From Camellia lanceoleosa (taxonomy: Eukaryota; Streptophyta; Magnoliopsida; Ericales; Theaceae), in the NCBI GenBank assembly GCA_025200525.1, contig JANUSC010000392.1, forward strand, positions 62,001 through 126,000: 64,000 bases of DNA, read 5' to 3'. Below the pieces are notes generated by a model. That model saw nothing but the letters and a program-made list of their open reading frames with translations. It was not told where the DNA came from and did not search any database. How positions within the stretch are numbered: the stretch's first letter is position 1; every line of letters begins with the position of its first letter. The position numbers were made by a program, and so were the translations under genes. Of the stretch, positions 22,700-35,554 are shown piece after piece.

Positions 22700-23936
22700 C
22701 AACAGCTACTACATTCATCTTTCCAACGAGGCCTCCCTCGATTTCAGTTGAAGTTGACCAGATGCCACATGTGAAAACCATCCAAATCATGCTCCCACTC
22801 TCCAAGCCTATATTCGATGTATCTTCTTTGAGTCCAAACATCTCTGCATCTCTTTTCCTTGGCTTAGAGCCATATCTCCCTTTTTTGACTTTTGATCTGC
22901 CTCAGTTTACTTCTTCTTCGAGCCTTGCTCTTCCTCCTTCCTTCTCAGAAATTCCAACTATTACTCCATTCCCAATGGCAGTTGATTCTTCCACAGAGGG
23001 TGCTGGTAGTTCTCCAATTCATGGTTCATCACCTGTTCCTACTTCCAGCCCCTCTTCACTTGATTCGTTGGTGGCTAAGACCATAGAGGTTGCCAAAGAT
23101 GCTCCATCCATTTCTCCCATCCCTATGCAGTCCTCTGTGTCCTCCACCACAACACTCTCTATGCCCTTCATGTCCAGGGATGAGGTAAACATCTTCGAAG
23201 GAAGATTAGCTAGTCTCTTCGACATACCTTCTACCTCTCCAACATTTAGTCTTTGCCGAGCCATTAGTTTTGGCTGACTCCTTACTGGAAATCTTTGAGA
23301 GTCTTCCTTCCTCCAGCAGCAAGCCTTCTACACCTTCAATAGATTTGGACATATGCCTGGAACTGCTGACTTCTTTTTCGAGGATCCCCTTCGAGACTCT
23401 ACAAAGGCCTATCATCAGGAATGGGTTCCTTCAATGCTGTACCATTGCTGAGCAATCTGGCATGAATGTCTTAAGTCATCTATCCCAGGCTGCAGCTACT
23501 ATTGATTTCTATCTCAACATTTGTCATGCTGCTAAGACTGCGGATGAGAGACTAGCTAGGGACCAGAGTTTTGTTTCCCAAGTGCACACCGAGGTATCAA
23601 CGCTCAAGGAACAACACTCTTCTGCCTCTCACTTTCGAGTCCAACTGCTGGAGAAGAAAGCTCAGCTTGAAGAGGAGCTGGCCGCAGTAAACCCAGCCTT
23701 GGTTAGAACTGATACCAAATTGTACATCACCAACCAAGAGCTGGCTGATCGAAAAGAAGACATGACTACAGCTATTCAATTGTTTCCATCACTTAGTAAT
23801 AGGAAATCCACTATACAAAAACAATTAAGACATTGTAATGATTTCTGGGCCAATCTGTGGCACAATGTATTTAATTCTTTATAAAAGAATAAATTTTGTT
23901 TATCATTTGAGCAATCTTATGTTTTGTGCTTAATGT

Positions 23937-24832
23937 TTATTTTACTCCTTGTGTTTTCCAAATGGTTGGAAAATAAGGCTTTAAATATCTGCCATTAATC
24001 TTTTTGGGATGTACATACCCATTCAAATTTCTCAAATGGTATGCTCCAAAAGGCAGAACTCTATGAATTTGATATGGTCCTTCCCAGTTAGGTAACCATT
24101 TGCTAAACTTATGGCTTTTAATTCCTATTGGGAGTATTGTCTTCCATACCAAATCACCTTCATCAAAGCCAATGTGTTTGACCTTCTTGTTGTAATTCTT
24201 AGCTGCTTTCTTCTTTTGGAAAATAATGCTATTTAATGCCAATATCCTGGCTTCATCTATGCCTTCTAACTCCAAGCACATACTTTGATGGTATTGCTCA
24301 GGATCTAACTGATCTTGGCATCTTACCCTCAAAGATTTAACATTAATTTCCACAGGTAGAACTGCATCATGCCCATATACTAAGGCATAAGGAGTAACTC
24401 CTGTGCTTGACCTTGGGGAGGTTCTGTAAGCCCACAAAACATCCAACAAAAGGTTATGCTAATCCCTAGGATTATCCTCCACAACCTTTTGTATACCTTT
24501 TTTCAAGGATTTATTGGATGATTCAGCTTGACCATTGGCTTGTGCATAATAGGGTGTGGAATTAACAAGGCTAATTCCAAATTCTGCCACAAAGGACTTC
24601 ACCATTCTTCCATCGAACACAGTCCCATTATCTACTGAATGGTTTGTGGGATGCCAAATCTATGGATCAAGTCTTTAATGAACCCAATGACCTCTGTTTG
24701 GTCTCTGACCTTATATGGTTTGGCTTCGACCCACTTAGTGAAGTAGTCAGTGGCCACTAGAATGAAACAATGATGCTTCGAAGAAGGTGGGTGTATTTTT
24801 CCTATCATATCCATGGCCCACCCTCTGAATGG
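23937..24832 (-). pseudogene. Integrase core and C-terminus, element A
   Basis: Reads WAMDMIGKIHPP, ATDYFTKWVEAKPY (first Asp of the DDE triad), then VLWAYRTSPRSSTGVTPY, and a C-terminal region ending GRYLKPYFPT. It is broken by TAG at 24830-24832 (TGG in B), a 1-nt loss near 24638 that puts the second catalytic Asp out of frame, and TAG at 24459-24461 (TGG in B). It would join retrotransposon cDNA to the host chromosome if intact. It ends 53 bp from the aORF2 stop on the other strand. Confidence 0.85.
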
Positions 24833-27604
24833 CTAAGGTTTCACTACTGCATGTAGGTCAGTTATGGGCACATGCCTTATTGTACCATGTTTTTGACATG
24901 CCTGGCAACCCTTTGCATATTCTATGCAGTCTTTAAGAATAGTTGGCCAATAGTAGGAATGCCTTCGAAGCAACCATCTCATCTTCACACCAGGTTGATG
25001 AGCACCACAAATGCCTTCATGAACCTCAGCCATAGCTGTTAATGCTTCTTTTAGGCCTAGACATTCCAGCAATAAGCCATCTCCCCCCCTTTTATAGAGA
25101 GCATTACCATATACCATATATTGCATAGATTGCAATTTGACCCTTCTGCTGGCCTTCGAAGATGGACCCGACCAAATCTTAATTGGATGTCTCCAATCTT
25201 GTTCTTGTAAGTCAATATGATTGACTTCCAAGATCACATTCCTTTTATTCAAAGGTTGTATTAATCTCTGATATGTTGTTTGGCTTATGTCCCTTTGGGT
25301 ATTATCCCTTCTCTTGAAGTTCGAAGCTTTTTGAGCCACATCATTAGCTCTATTATTCAAGAATCTTGGAACATGGGTTACATTTGCTATTTGAAACTGA
25401 GAAAGCAGATATAATGCAACAACATAATATGGTAGGATGCTTATGCTTTGACACTTGAAAATCCCTTTCACTTGGTTAACCACCAATTGAGAGTCCCCAA
25501 ATATGTCAACTGTATGTACTTGTAATCCAATGAGGATTTCTAGTCCTACTATTAAGGCTTCATATGCAGCCTGGTTATTGGAATAAGTGGCTTCATCCAC
25601 TCTGAAACCATGTGTGGTTTCTACCCCTTGTGGAGATTTAATCACAACACCAATTCCAATTAAGCCATTGGCTTTCAATCCATCAAACCACATCTGCCAT
25701 GGCTCAACATTAGCCATACCAAGCTCCATTATCTCTTGGCTTTCTGTTTGAGATGGATGATCTGCCAGAAAATTGGCTAAAACTTGCCCTTTTACTGCTC
25801 TTTGAGGGACATATTCTAAATGAAATTCCGATAAGGCTAGTATCCACTTGCCAATTCTTCCCCTCAACATAGGTCTAGATAACATGTATTTAACCAAATC
25901 TGTGGTTGCAATTACCAAGACAGTTGTAGGTAAAAGATAATATCTTAATTTCATTGTAGCAAAATACAAAGCAAGACACAGCTTTTCAACAGCTGAATAT
26001 TTACATTCACAAGGATTTAAAAACCTACTAAGGTAATAAATAGCTTGCTCTTTGCCTTCTTCGTTGTCTTGGGCTAAGAAAGCTCCCAATGAATCTTCTA
26101 CTGCAGCTATGTACAACTTCAAAGGCTTGTTCCCCTTTGGTGGCATCAGCACTGGAGGGTTGGCCAAGTAGGCTTTGATACCTTCGAAAGCACTTTGATG
26201 CTCTGCTGTCCACACAAATTCCTCTTCATCTTTCAGCCTTAACAAGGAAGAAAATACTTTAGTTTTCCCTGCAGTGTTAGAAATGAACCTTCGAAGAAAG
26301 TTAACCTGCCCCAGGAACCTTTGTAATTCTTTCTTACTTGATGGAGGCCTAGCTTCAATGATGGCTTTAGCTTTATTCTGATCAATCTGTATTCCTTTCT
26401 TGTGCACTACATAACCCAAGAAGTTTCCAGATGATACACCAAAAGCACACTTAAGAGGATTAAGTTTCAACTTGAACTTCCTCATTTTTTCGAAAGCTGC
26501 TTCTAAATGAAACAAATGCTCCTCCATGGACTGGGATTTCACCACAATGTCATCAATATAACATTCTAGATACCCTCCAATGAGATCATGAAAGATAGTG
26601 TTCATAGCCCTCTGATATGTAGCCCCAGCATTCTTCAGACCAAATGACATTTTAACCCATTCGAAGGTGCCAATATTCCCAAGACATCTGAATGCTGTCT
26701 TGTGGATATCTTCGTCTGCAATGCATATTTGGTTATAACCAGAGTGGCCATCCATCATCGATAAAACTTGATGCCCTACTGAACTGTCTACCAGCAGATC
26801 CACTATAGGCATAGGGTATTCATCTTTAGGAGTTGCTAGATTTAAGTTTCTGAAATCGATGCATACCCTCATTTTGCCATTCTTCTTAACTACAGGCACA
26901 ATATTAGATAGCCATTCAACATACCTGGCTGTCCTAATAAAGTCTGCTTTGAGTAGTCTAAGAATTTCTTCCTTGACCTTCTGAATTACTTCTGGACCCA
27001 TCCTTCTTGGTTTCTGCTTGTATGGCTTGAAATTAGGCTTCATAGGGAGCCTATGTTCCACCAATGATCTATCCAATCCTGGTAGTTCATTATAAGACCA
27101 TGCAAAGCAATCTTTGTATTTCTTTAGAACAACCAATAACTGGTCTCTGTCCAGAACATTCAAGCAAGTACTTATATAGGTGGGCTGCTGCATAGAACCT
27201 TCCCCTAAATTCACTTCTTCTAATAAGGGGTCTTGTGTCTGAGAACTCATTGAAGCTTCTTCTTTGATTTCTTTAACCTTCGAAGCAACCTTCTCGCCTT
27301 GTTTTGCTCCTAGGTTCTTTAATTCGACATCTCTGCCTTCTTCCTTATAGACAAAATCTGTCCATAAGGCGTCTTCTTCCTGTATCTCCTGGACTTTTGT
27401 TTCAATGTCCAATGCACAGTATTTTCCAAGGGTCAAACTTGACTGTTCTTTGCTCTTGTTCTGACCAATTATCATGGCCTCTCTCTCTTGCTTCTGTACT
27501 TTCTGGACTATTGCTTTTACGTCCAATGATGAGAATTTAATCAGAGCCAAGGACTTGGCTTCTCGTTCTTCACTTCTTTGCCTATAACCAGGCATCATTG
27601 TCAT
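24833..27604 (-). pseudogene. Reverse transcriptase, RNase H, archaeal-type RNase H and integrase zinc finger, element A
   Basis: The longest open frame in the window (923 codons). RT is clear: VCIDFRNLNLATPKDEYPMP, GHSGYNQI, and the catalytic YIDDIVVKS. The Ty3-type RNase H/connection follows (IYYLSRFLNPCECKYSAVEK, LANFLADHP). A second, archaeal-type RNase H comes next: MWFDGLKANG, then NNQAAYEAL, FGDSQLVVNQV and NRANDVAQKAS. In NNQAAYEAL an Ala sits where related enzymes have catalytic Glu. The integrase zinc-binding region closes the frame (HEGICGAHQ, CQACQKH). Two RNase H modules define the Tat group. The frame is open, but its integrase is cut off by a stop and gag is destroyed. Confidence 0.9.
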
Positions 27605-29995
27605 CTTTCACGACAACCTCTTCATCAGCACTTTCTTGGACTAAGTGCTTCAGGTGTGTTACTTCCTCATCAGCCGTCACTTCGGCTGAGCCATCAGCTT
27701 TCCTCAGTATACTGAGTGGTGTCACTCCCTCAATATACAACTTGGCCTCTGCAAAGTCTGCACAGGCTATGAAGGGTTGAGGATCTGCATCAATCTCCTC
27801 TGTCTCTCCATTGCCCAGAGCCATCATGATTTTCTGATGCAAAGAGGAAGGCACACATTTGTTAGTGTGGATCCAATCTCTCCCAAGTAAAGCATTATAT
27901 TTAGCATTCTTTGTCGATTCTGAAGAATCTTTGTCATGCATCCACGGTTCCCATACTCAAGTTAATAGGCGTAATCCCTTGAGCCATCTGCTTATCTCGG
28001 AAAGCCGGCGATGGTTGTCTTTGGTTGGGACCAAGATGGGATTCTTTTTCCCTAGTTTCTTCAAAGAAGATTTCGGTAATAAGTTTACCGCTGCCCCATT
28101 GTCTATTAGGACTCGGTTTAGCTGTATCCCATCGAAGAAAGTCTTGATGTACAAAGGCTTGACATGTTGGATCATAGAATTCGAGGGATATTTAAAAGGA
28201 TATGAGAGGTTGATGCTCACCTCTTCCTCGCTTTCACACTCAGTTTCCATTAGAGTAGCCATTTCAGAGCATCTGCACCATACTCACTTGTGACTCTTGA
28301 CTGGAGACAGGAATTGGATTCATGTCTAGGTCACCCTGGTCCTCATTTCCAGGCTGGAATTCATGAGGTAGTATGTGTACCATATTATGGTAATCTGGGG
28401 AAATGAACCAAAGCTGGATGGTGGTCAGACCTTCTTCTCCTCTTGGCTATCTTGCTCGGTGTTTTCGAAGATCCTCCATCTTTGCACTCTGGTACTTCAT
28501 TGATAATCGATCCTTCAAGGATCCTTCTCAATCGGTTCTTGATCGAAATGTTTGTTCAACCATGAAGGCTTGAACATTTCTTCTTCGCCATTTCCTTCTT
28601 CGGCTCATGCCAATCTCTTCATCCGTTTCGCTATCACTTTCCATCGAGCCTTCTCCACTCGCCAAACTAGACTTATCCTTGGCCTTTAGTTCAGAGTGAG
28701 CTTGCGCCAGTTGTTCTCTGCTACACACCAGTTTACTTTGTAGAGTCGTTTTTGGAGTATGGTCTGACTTCGAAGTTTTCTTTCATTCATCTTGACCTGT
28801 GAAGAACTCTCTCTCTACTTTCTTTCGAGATCTTCTTTGGTCTTGGGTGTACTGCTGAATCTTCCTCCTTTGTGATTTGAAATAAATCGAACCATATTTG
28901 GTTCCTTTGTCTTTGGGTGTTTAAGAATACCCGGTTGTTGAGCCACCAAAGGAGGCTTGACCATCCCTGCGAGATTCCAACATCTCTCTGGCGGACATTT
29001 CCCTAGGTTTGTTTTGCATTACAAACCAATCTGAACTCGTGTACCCAAGAGCTTCTTGATTCAGATGTTGAATCACCTTTTTCACCTTCAAGCCATCTTG
29101 GCTGGCCGTGGAGGTAAGTGCTTGGTTACGGTCTCATGCTTGAGCTTGATTCTCGGCCTTTGATGGGGTGGCCATTTTTTGTTACAGGTGAGGTTGGTGC
29201 AGGGGCCAATCTCGCTTTAGTCCCATAACCTGAACTCCTCTCCAATCTTCTTTCAGAATGTTTGCTCTCCATTCTGTAGTAGTTAAGTGGCCTAGACTCA
29301 TAGAAGGGCCTCTTGCCTTTAGCATGTATTCTGTTAACTGCAGGCTCAACCACTAATGGTCGCTGCCTATCACTAGCCGGGTACGGCCTTTTGTTGTAAG
29401 CGTTGGTTGATTTAGGACGTCTCTGAACATCCCTATAGTATTGCTTTCCATCAATTGGAAGCCCCTTCAACCATTTGTAGCTTAGTCTGCATCTGGGACA
29501 CATCCTCTGCATTACAGCTGCTTCCAAGGAATCGTCATCCAGTACTTCTTCATCAGAGTGTTCCTTCTGATGTGAGAAACCTTGTCCAATAACTGGTGGG
29601 TTTCTAGTCTCCTTCTTGGCAGTTGTCTGGTTGGCAATATGCATTTGCACATTAACCTCTTTCAATTCCTGCAGAGATAGATTCTGAAAGTTTGGTACAA
29701 CCACATTAGCGCTTTCTCCAACTTCCGAAGCAGTTCTTGTCAATTCCCATGGCTTTTTCGCTTTTGGTGAACTTCAAGCTTCCTTTCGAATTTGCTCTTG
29801 GATCTGTCTCGAAAAACAATGCGATTTTAGTCGAATGAGACCAAGAATTATGCCATTCTGATATACTTTTCCTTTAAGTTCATCTAGAGATGGCGGTTTA
29901 CTCCTTTTGGTAACTTAAGGAAATTGGTACGCAAGCAAATGATCAAAATGTCATCTGCTTTTGTTAAATCGAAGAGTACTTTCTGTGAAAGTCTT
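27582..29995 (-). pseudogene. Gag-protease linker and aspartic protease, element A
   Basis: Equivalent to 45484-47950 of element B, but with more frame breaks (near 29745, 29126, 28730, 28262 and 27945). Recognisable parts are EEVLDDDSLEAAVMQRMCPR, the retropepsin-like LNRVLIDNGAAVNLLP (Asp in IDNG rather than DTG/DSG), and YNALLGRDWIHTNKCVP. The region near 28730-29120 aligns poorly and is heavily mutated. Confidence 0.75.
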
Positions 29996-30024
29996 TCTTT
30001 TAAAGCTGGTCGATGGTTGTATCC

Positions 30025-31352
30025 TTATGAATTAATGCTTCTGATTCTGTGTTCTTTACCCACAATCTCTGCTGCATCGATCTCATAATTGGGATCTCTA
30101 TAATACGTCTTATACGAAGCATTATTTCGATCTTGTTCTTCCTCTAGTAATGCTTCATATCGAGACACCTTATAGGTTAATTCGACCAAATCCCTGAATT
30201 CAGTTGAATCAAACTTCTTTCGAAGCCTGAACTCTAAACCGTTTTGAGCCAATCTTACAAATTCTGGCTCTAGGAGGATGACTCTACATTTTTTTCGAGC
30301 CCTTTTAAATCTGGCAATAAACTGAGTAGCCTTTTCTTCAGGCCTTTGACTCAATCTTGCCAAGTCTGCCATAGATACCTCTGGCTCCGATTGGAAGAAT
30401 TGGGCATGAAATGCCTCTTTCATTTGTTACCAAGTTTGAATGGAGCCAAGTGTAAGGTTGATATACCATACAAATGCTCCCCCAGTTAAAGAATTTGAAA
30501 ATAATCTCAGTTTTATGTAGTCATGATTAGTGAATTCACCACATTGAGCAGCGAATCTAGCAATGTGCTCTACTGTTGATTGATTTCCAGTTCCATAGAA
30601 TAGGGTAAAATCTGGTATTCTGAATCCTCTTGGGTATTCATGTATCCTATCTACCCATTCTGGGTATGGTTTTCTGTATACAGGAGTTTGGACCCCCCGA
30701 GCCATCGGTCCACACATCTCCCTAATAATATCAGCAATTTGGTTCCTAGGGACCATATTTTGTGCTTGCTGAACCACTACTGGAGGGACAAACACAGGGT
30801 TTGGTGGACAAACTTGTGCCTGTGGCCCTCTTGGTCCATAAGGTGGTACATTTGGGACTGGTTGGCGCTGTGGTGCAGGTTGCTATTGGGGGTATGGGTA
30901 ACCCCTTTGAGCCTGTCTTGCGAAAGGACCTGTAAAAGGTGCTGGAATAGGTATTGTGTCCCTTCTATTTGTGGGAAAACCTTCCAACCCCCTGGGTATA
31001 AATTCGAATAAGGGATTATTATATCCCCTAGTGCCAGGTATGGCTTCGAACATGGGATTTGCCACCATTCTTATGCCAGTTTCTTGTACTTGGCCAGATC
31101 CACCAACTTGTGTGGCTTCATTGTTGAGTACTGAGGCATTTTGGCCTACTACAGGCCTTGAAATGGGTTCATACCAAGACTGAGGCGATGGTCTTTCATA
31201 GTTCTGAGTACTAGTCTGACCATTAGATTGTCCATTAACTTGCATAGGCTGTTTTTCTCTAGCCAATCTTTGCTGAGGGAGATTTAAAATTTCCTCTGTG
31301 TGTCTTGTATTTGTTGGTTGGTGGTTATTCATTCGATCCAAAAAGGATGTTG
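30025..31352 (-). pseudogene. Gag, C-terminal part, element A
   Basis: Continues gag after the nested insertion. It reads ATSFLDRMNNHQPTNTRHTE, a Pro/Gly/Gln-rich stretch, then the plant retrotransposon gag core: FTLFYGTGNQSTVEHIARFA, LRLFSNSLTGGAFVWYI and EAFHAQFFQSEPEVSMADLA. TAG near 30884 and TAA near 30424 stand where B has CAG and CAA. Gag would form the particle that packages element RNA. Confidence 0.85.
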
Positions 31353-31357
31353 CCCAC

Positions 31358-34300
31358 TGTAACAAGCCCGCGGGGGACCTCGCTACAGTTCGGACTCCCT
31401 GTTTTTGTTTGTTGCGGTTCGTAATCTGAACCAAAGAGTCCAACTCTGGCAAATCATTTGAGAAAACAGATTTTTGAAAAGTAGTGCCAAACATGGACTG
31501 CTTTACCAGATACAGAGTCGCCACCTAAATATTTTAAATGGGAAATTTAGGAAACCACGACTCGATCTTAAGATAGCGGTCCGTCATCACCAAAGTTGTC
31601 TTGGCTCTGGAGCTTGGGTACGATCGGGAAGGTCATTTATGAGCACCCTTTCGCCGGTCAAGACCTCTCTACTAACCGTGATATCCGATTTTGAAAACAT
31701 TACATGCTCTTATTCCAATTATTAGCCTAGAATTACTATGTTATGCGCACAGCAAACAAGTATAGACTAGATTGCCTAATTTGGAAATAATCATTGCATA
31801 TCCGTTCGTTTTGAAAATGCTTCGGAATTCACTACTCGCAAGGAGGCTAAAACACAGATTTCAATGAGTTTTCCAACTCAAGCAACCCAACCTTCACCCA
31901 CAGGCATTCAAACAGTTTATCTCACATAAGCACTTAGCCGCATGGTAAGCATACTGTCATGGCAACGTTCACACGCATGTGGTATGCTAAAGCGTAAAAT
32001 ACTTACATCGTACTCCGTGCCAAAACAAGAAACTAGTTAGCAGACATGCATGTCCCTAGGTCATGTTAAGTGGCTAATGCAACACAGGCAAGGATGCAAT
32101 TTAGAGTAGGCTCGGCTAACCCTAAAATGGCACGTGAAATGCAATCATTTGATGCACGTATTCAAGTTGGAATTTAGAATACAATGCAGTTTGCATGATG
32201 TACCGAGCCCGGTGCATGTTTAGACAAATGCATGGATGCACGCATGCATTGCATAAGGTATGCTAAAATAGACGTGCCTAATCTACCATCATAAGCGAGG
32301 TAAATAAAAGGGAAGAAAGAAGTGCGGGTTGGAAGACATACAAACCACTCACCCACACTTATTACAAATTTGCCCCCACTCGGAAGGACCAAAATAATAA
32401 TACAGATTAATTAACTACGCAAACTAATTAAAAAATTACAGTCCAACTAAATTAATCAAATAAATTAATTAATCTAATTAAAGCGATGAAACCTCGAGAT
32501 GAGGGCGGATGCAACGCATGCTCGGACTTGCGGAATTGCATCGCCATGCTTACATTGCCTCTTTTTTCCCTGCTTTACATCTCAGAAGACTGCCAAAGTC
32601 TCAGGAGTGCCTCCCAGGACACTGAGGGACATCATCGGCTGAGTGGGACTTCCACCGGCATCAGCATGGGGTCACCGACACAAAATTCATCCATCGGCCA
32701 TCAATAGACTGCCGGTCGACACTAAATCTTGCGGTGACCTTTGAATGTCTGAGAACACGCAACTCACAATGACGAGAGGGCAAAAACTTGCATGGCAATG
32801 TAATTCCAACAATGTGTGCACCAATCATGCCCCTTATCATATTTGTGACTCAAAGGGGCATGTGCCTCGATTCTCGGGCCACCAATTACGCATTTCCATG
32901 CATGATGGCCCAAAGAACCAAATGTGCAACTTCTATTTCAAATGCATGCAAACCAAATAAACACACAAGGGTGCTAAGCCTCTATCATGACTTGGTCAAG
33001 AGGTAGAGCATACATGTTTATGTGATGCAATCCAAGACATGTCAACTAGTATGCAATCATGCCAATGCAAGGGAGCATACAAGCTAACAAACATACAAGG
33101 CATGAAACACCAATGTCAACCATCAAGTATGCAAGGTGTAATGTGGGTGTCCAAGCATGCAACCAAGCATGTGACTTCATTCAATCATGTTAGTCCTAAC
33201 ATGCATTTACTTACCAATACATTACAACACTCAAGGAGCATATGCAAGCAACAAGAGGATGGACTTACACATAGGTTAGGCAGCTCTAAATAAGCCTAAA
33301 ATCAGTGGCCAAATGCCATAGAAGTGAAGGCTAAGATATATGCAATACATGCACACATGCAAGCATACATAATCCAACACTTAGGCATAAACAAGCAACT
33401 CTTAAGAACACTTAAAAGAGGCTAACATGGACATATTAACATGCATATATAAACTTTAAAATCATGTTGGACATGGTGCCAAACCAAGCAACAAAATAGA
33501 CTAAGCATGCAACAAATGGTCCAAGCATCCAAGGCAAGCCAAAGGAGACCTAAACCATGGCTAAGCCAACCAAGCCTCACAAGGCCAAGAAGGCTTAAAA
33601 CAGGTCTAAGGCAGCCCTAGACCATACAAAAGGAACCTCCTAGATGGCATCTAAGTGGCTCTAGAGCAAGGCACACACAATGACCAAATCATTAGGCATA
33701 CAACATATGCTTTCAAAACTTCAAAGAGGCATGTAAGGCAATCATTCAAGCATGTCTAAGGGACTGAAATAGCATGCTAAATGATTCCAAACCATTGAAA
33801 ATAATGCAAGCAAGGCATGCTATACTTTCATGCTCTTAAAGCCAACAAGCCAAATGCAAAGAGGCTATGTGATGCAAGCTAAGATCGACCAAAGTAACCA
33901 TGGACAGACCTTATTCATAGAAAAATAAGCATACAAGCTTCATGAATCTAAGCCTAAAACATGTTAGAATAGAGGCACACAACCTAATGCATGTTAAAGG
34001 ACTAAAGAGGCATTACAAAGCATCTATGCAAAACATGCAAGAAGTACTAAAACCAACATGATACAAAGTTATAATATGGAAATATGAGCACAAAATATAG
34101 CCATGGCATAACCAACAAACAACCAAACATGGGGCTCCCTCAAGAGGCAAAATAGGTCCTTTTCAAGGATAACAAGGAGAGGGGGTAACCCTCTCCTTCT
34201 TGGGACTTCAAGGCATCATCTTCACCACTGAAATCCCTCAAGATTTCAGTGGTGAAGAGACCCCAACACCAAAATCTCGGAGCTCTCATAAAATAGCACA

Positions 34301-35225
34301 AAATGAGGCCTTTCAAGGCCGAAGAGGGGCCAAACTTCCCCAAAGCACAAAACACTCTAACCAACAATAAAGAGGACTAAAAAATAGAACTTTTTTGTAT
34401 TAAATGCTAAGCACAAAAACAGTTCTAAACTATGCAAAAATGGAGTGCAAAAATGGGGTAGTTTCTTACCCTTGAAGACCACCTTCACAAAGGTTGATGT
34501 TGTTGCTTCCTTGAGCTCAAATCCAACCAAAAACTTCAAGAACCAGCCCTTAGAACCTCAGTAACCAAAGGAAGGTGAAACACTAGGTGCTTGTGTGCAA
34601 TAATATGGATTAAAGCACCTAGTGTAGAAACAAGAGAGGAAAAGAAAGATAGGATAGATACACAAGTTCTAACCTAGAACCAGAGCTTCTTCTCTGTCGT
34701 TTCTCTCTAAAAATGTCTAATTTTTCTAACCCTTGAGCCAAGAGAAGAGAGCCCTCTCTTATAGGCAACAAAGCTTACAAGCTAAGCAAACCAAAGGCTT
34801 ATCCCTCCATACACGTGTATGGAGGGGAAACAAATGCTATACAGCTGCTTCAAAATATCTCAGAAAGCAACTGAACAGTAGTCGGCTGGGCAAAAGTGTC
34901 ATTTTGCCAAAATTGACTGCTGACGGGCACAAAAGAGTGCCGACCGGCACACTATAGTGCCGATGGCAACACCAACCAGTCGGTGGCCTCTAGCCACTGC
35001 CGGTGGTGTGTGGGAATGCCTCACAAGGCATTCCCTGCCCCTCCAAGGCAAAGCACAAGTGTTTGGTGCAAAACCAGACACAAAACGGTCAAGTTCGGAG
35101 GTCCTGAGGCAAGGCGTGTAGCCGAGAACTCCGGGAACTCCAAACGAACACGAACATGGATAATCACCGAGTGTTCAAGCGGTGACGTCCAGGTCTTGAG
35201 GACGGTCAAAAATGGGGTGTCTACA
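31358..35225 (-). mobile_element. Probable solo LTR nested in gag of element A (3,868 bp)
   Basis: Begins TGTAACAAGC and ends GGTGTCTACA (TGTA to TACA), flanked by the 5-bp duplication CCCAC (31353-31357 and 35226-35230). Element B has the empty site GGTGGGCAAC at 44056-44065. No second copy of either end occurs inside and no pol or gag is found, so this looks like a single very long LTR left by recombination. On the minus strand a TATAAG box lies at 34758-34764, about 460 bp from the TGTAGACACC end, which suggests a short U3 and a very long R-U5. CATGCA words are frequent at 32200-34000. Open frames here are short and unconvincing. Confidence 0.8.
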
Positions 35226-35230
35226 CCCAC

Positions 35231-35520
35231 CTTTCCATTGTGTTCATTAATTGTTGTCCCATAGCATCTACCAAGCCATCCCATGGATTTGTTGGCTGAA
35301 TAGATGGAACGGTGGATGGTCCAATTCCTTGGTTTCGTCTAATATTATGAACATATGGTTCTTGACCAGAAGTACTGGTCTGTTCGACCAAAGGTTCTGA
35401 TAGCATAGGAGTCTCCACAGGATGTGTTACCACATTCTCCTCTGGATTAGGTATCTCTACCTCTCCTTCTACGCCTTCTTCCAAGCGTTCATTTTCTCAT
35501 TGTCGTCTTCGTCTAGCCAT
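35231..35520 (-). pseudogene. Gag, N-terminal part, element A
   Basis: ATG at 35518-35520 (MARRRRQ), then a TGA as codon 8 where B has GGA, then LEEGVEGEVEIPNPEENVV and DAMGQQLMNTMERW before the nested LTR. The start is 8 nt inside the primer-binding site. The early stop alone would silence gag. Confidence 0.8.
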
Positions 35521-35528
35521 TTTAACAA

Positions 35529-35546
35529 GTCCCACTGGGCGTGCCA
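35529..35546 (-). other. Primer-binding site of element A
   Basis: On the minus strand TGGCACGCCCAGTGGGAC, 8 nt inside the 5' LTR. It starts with TGG, as expected for pairing to a tRNA CCA end. The tRNA is not assigned. It is identical in element B. Confidence 0.75.
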
Positions 35547-35554
35547 AAAATATA

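Larger units (their letters stand above)
20317..23884 (+). pseudogene. aORF2 of element A: plant-mobile-domain-like protein, spliced, antisense to pol
   Basis: Three exons: 20317-21934, 22022-22612 and 22700-23884. Exon 1 (about 540 aa) starts MASSSPEVP. It contains YVLGPIFKE, LYEGGLDW, RPHRCWPT, PAALCFWNPIFNFFQFRCGM and VLDICHLLGVSP, an arrangement like the plant mobile domain (PMD, formerly 'aminotransferase-like'). That call is by pattern. Exon 2 is basic and acidic, with KKRR and KRRK stretches that could be nuclear localisation signals. Exon 3 has a Ser/Pro-rich linker, then a coiled coil (LLEKKAQLEEELAAV). One stop (TAG 22483, CAG in B) and a frameshift near 23245 break it; the PMD exon is fully open. 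It ends 53 bp from the integrase stop, tail to tail. Function in the element is unknown. Confidence 0.75.

Noticed and set aside
23937..31352. Frequent TTCGAAG words as heat-shock elements
   Set aside because: Heat-shock elements need GAA and TTC units spaced by two bases. Here the word mostly reflects coding (Ser-Lys, Phe-Glu) and is spread through the ORFs.
32486..33293. Short ORFs within the nested LTR
   Set aside because: Overlapping frames in CATGCA-rich LTR sequence, with no domain and non-protein-like composition.
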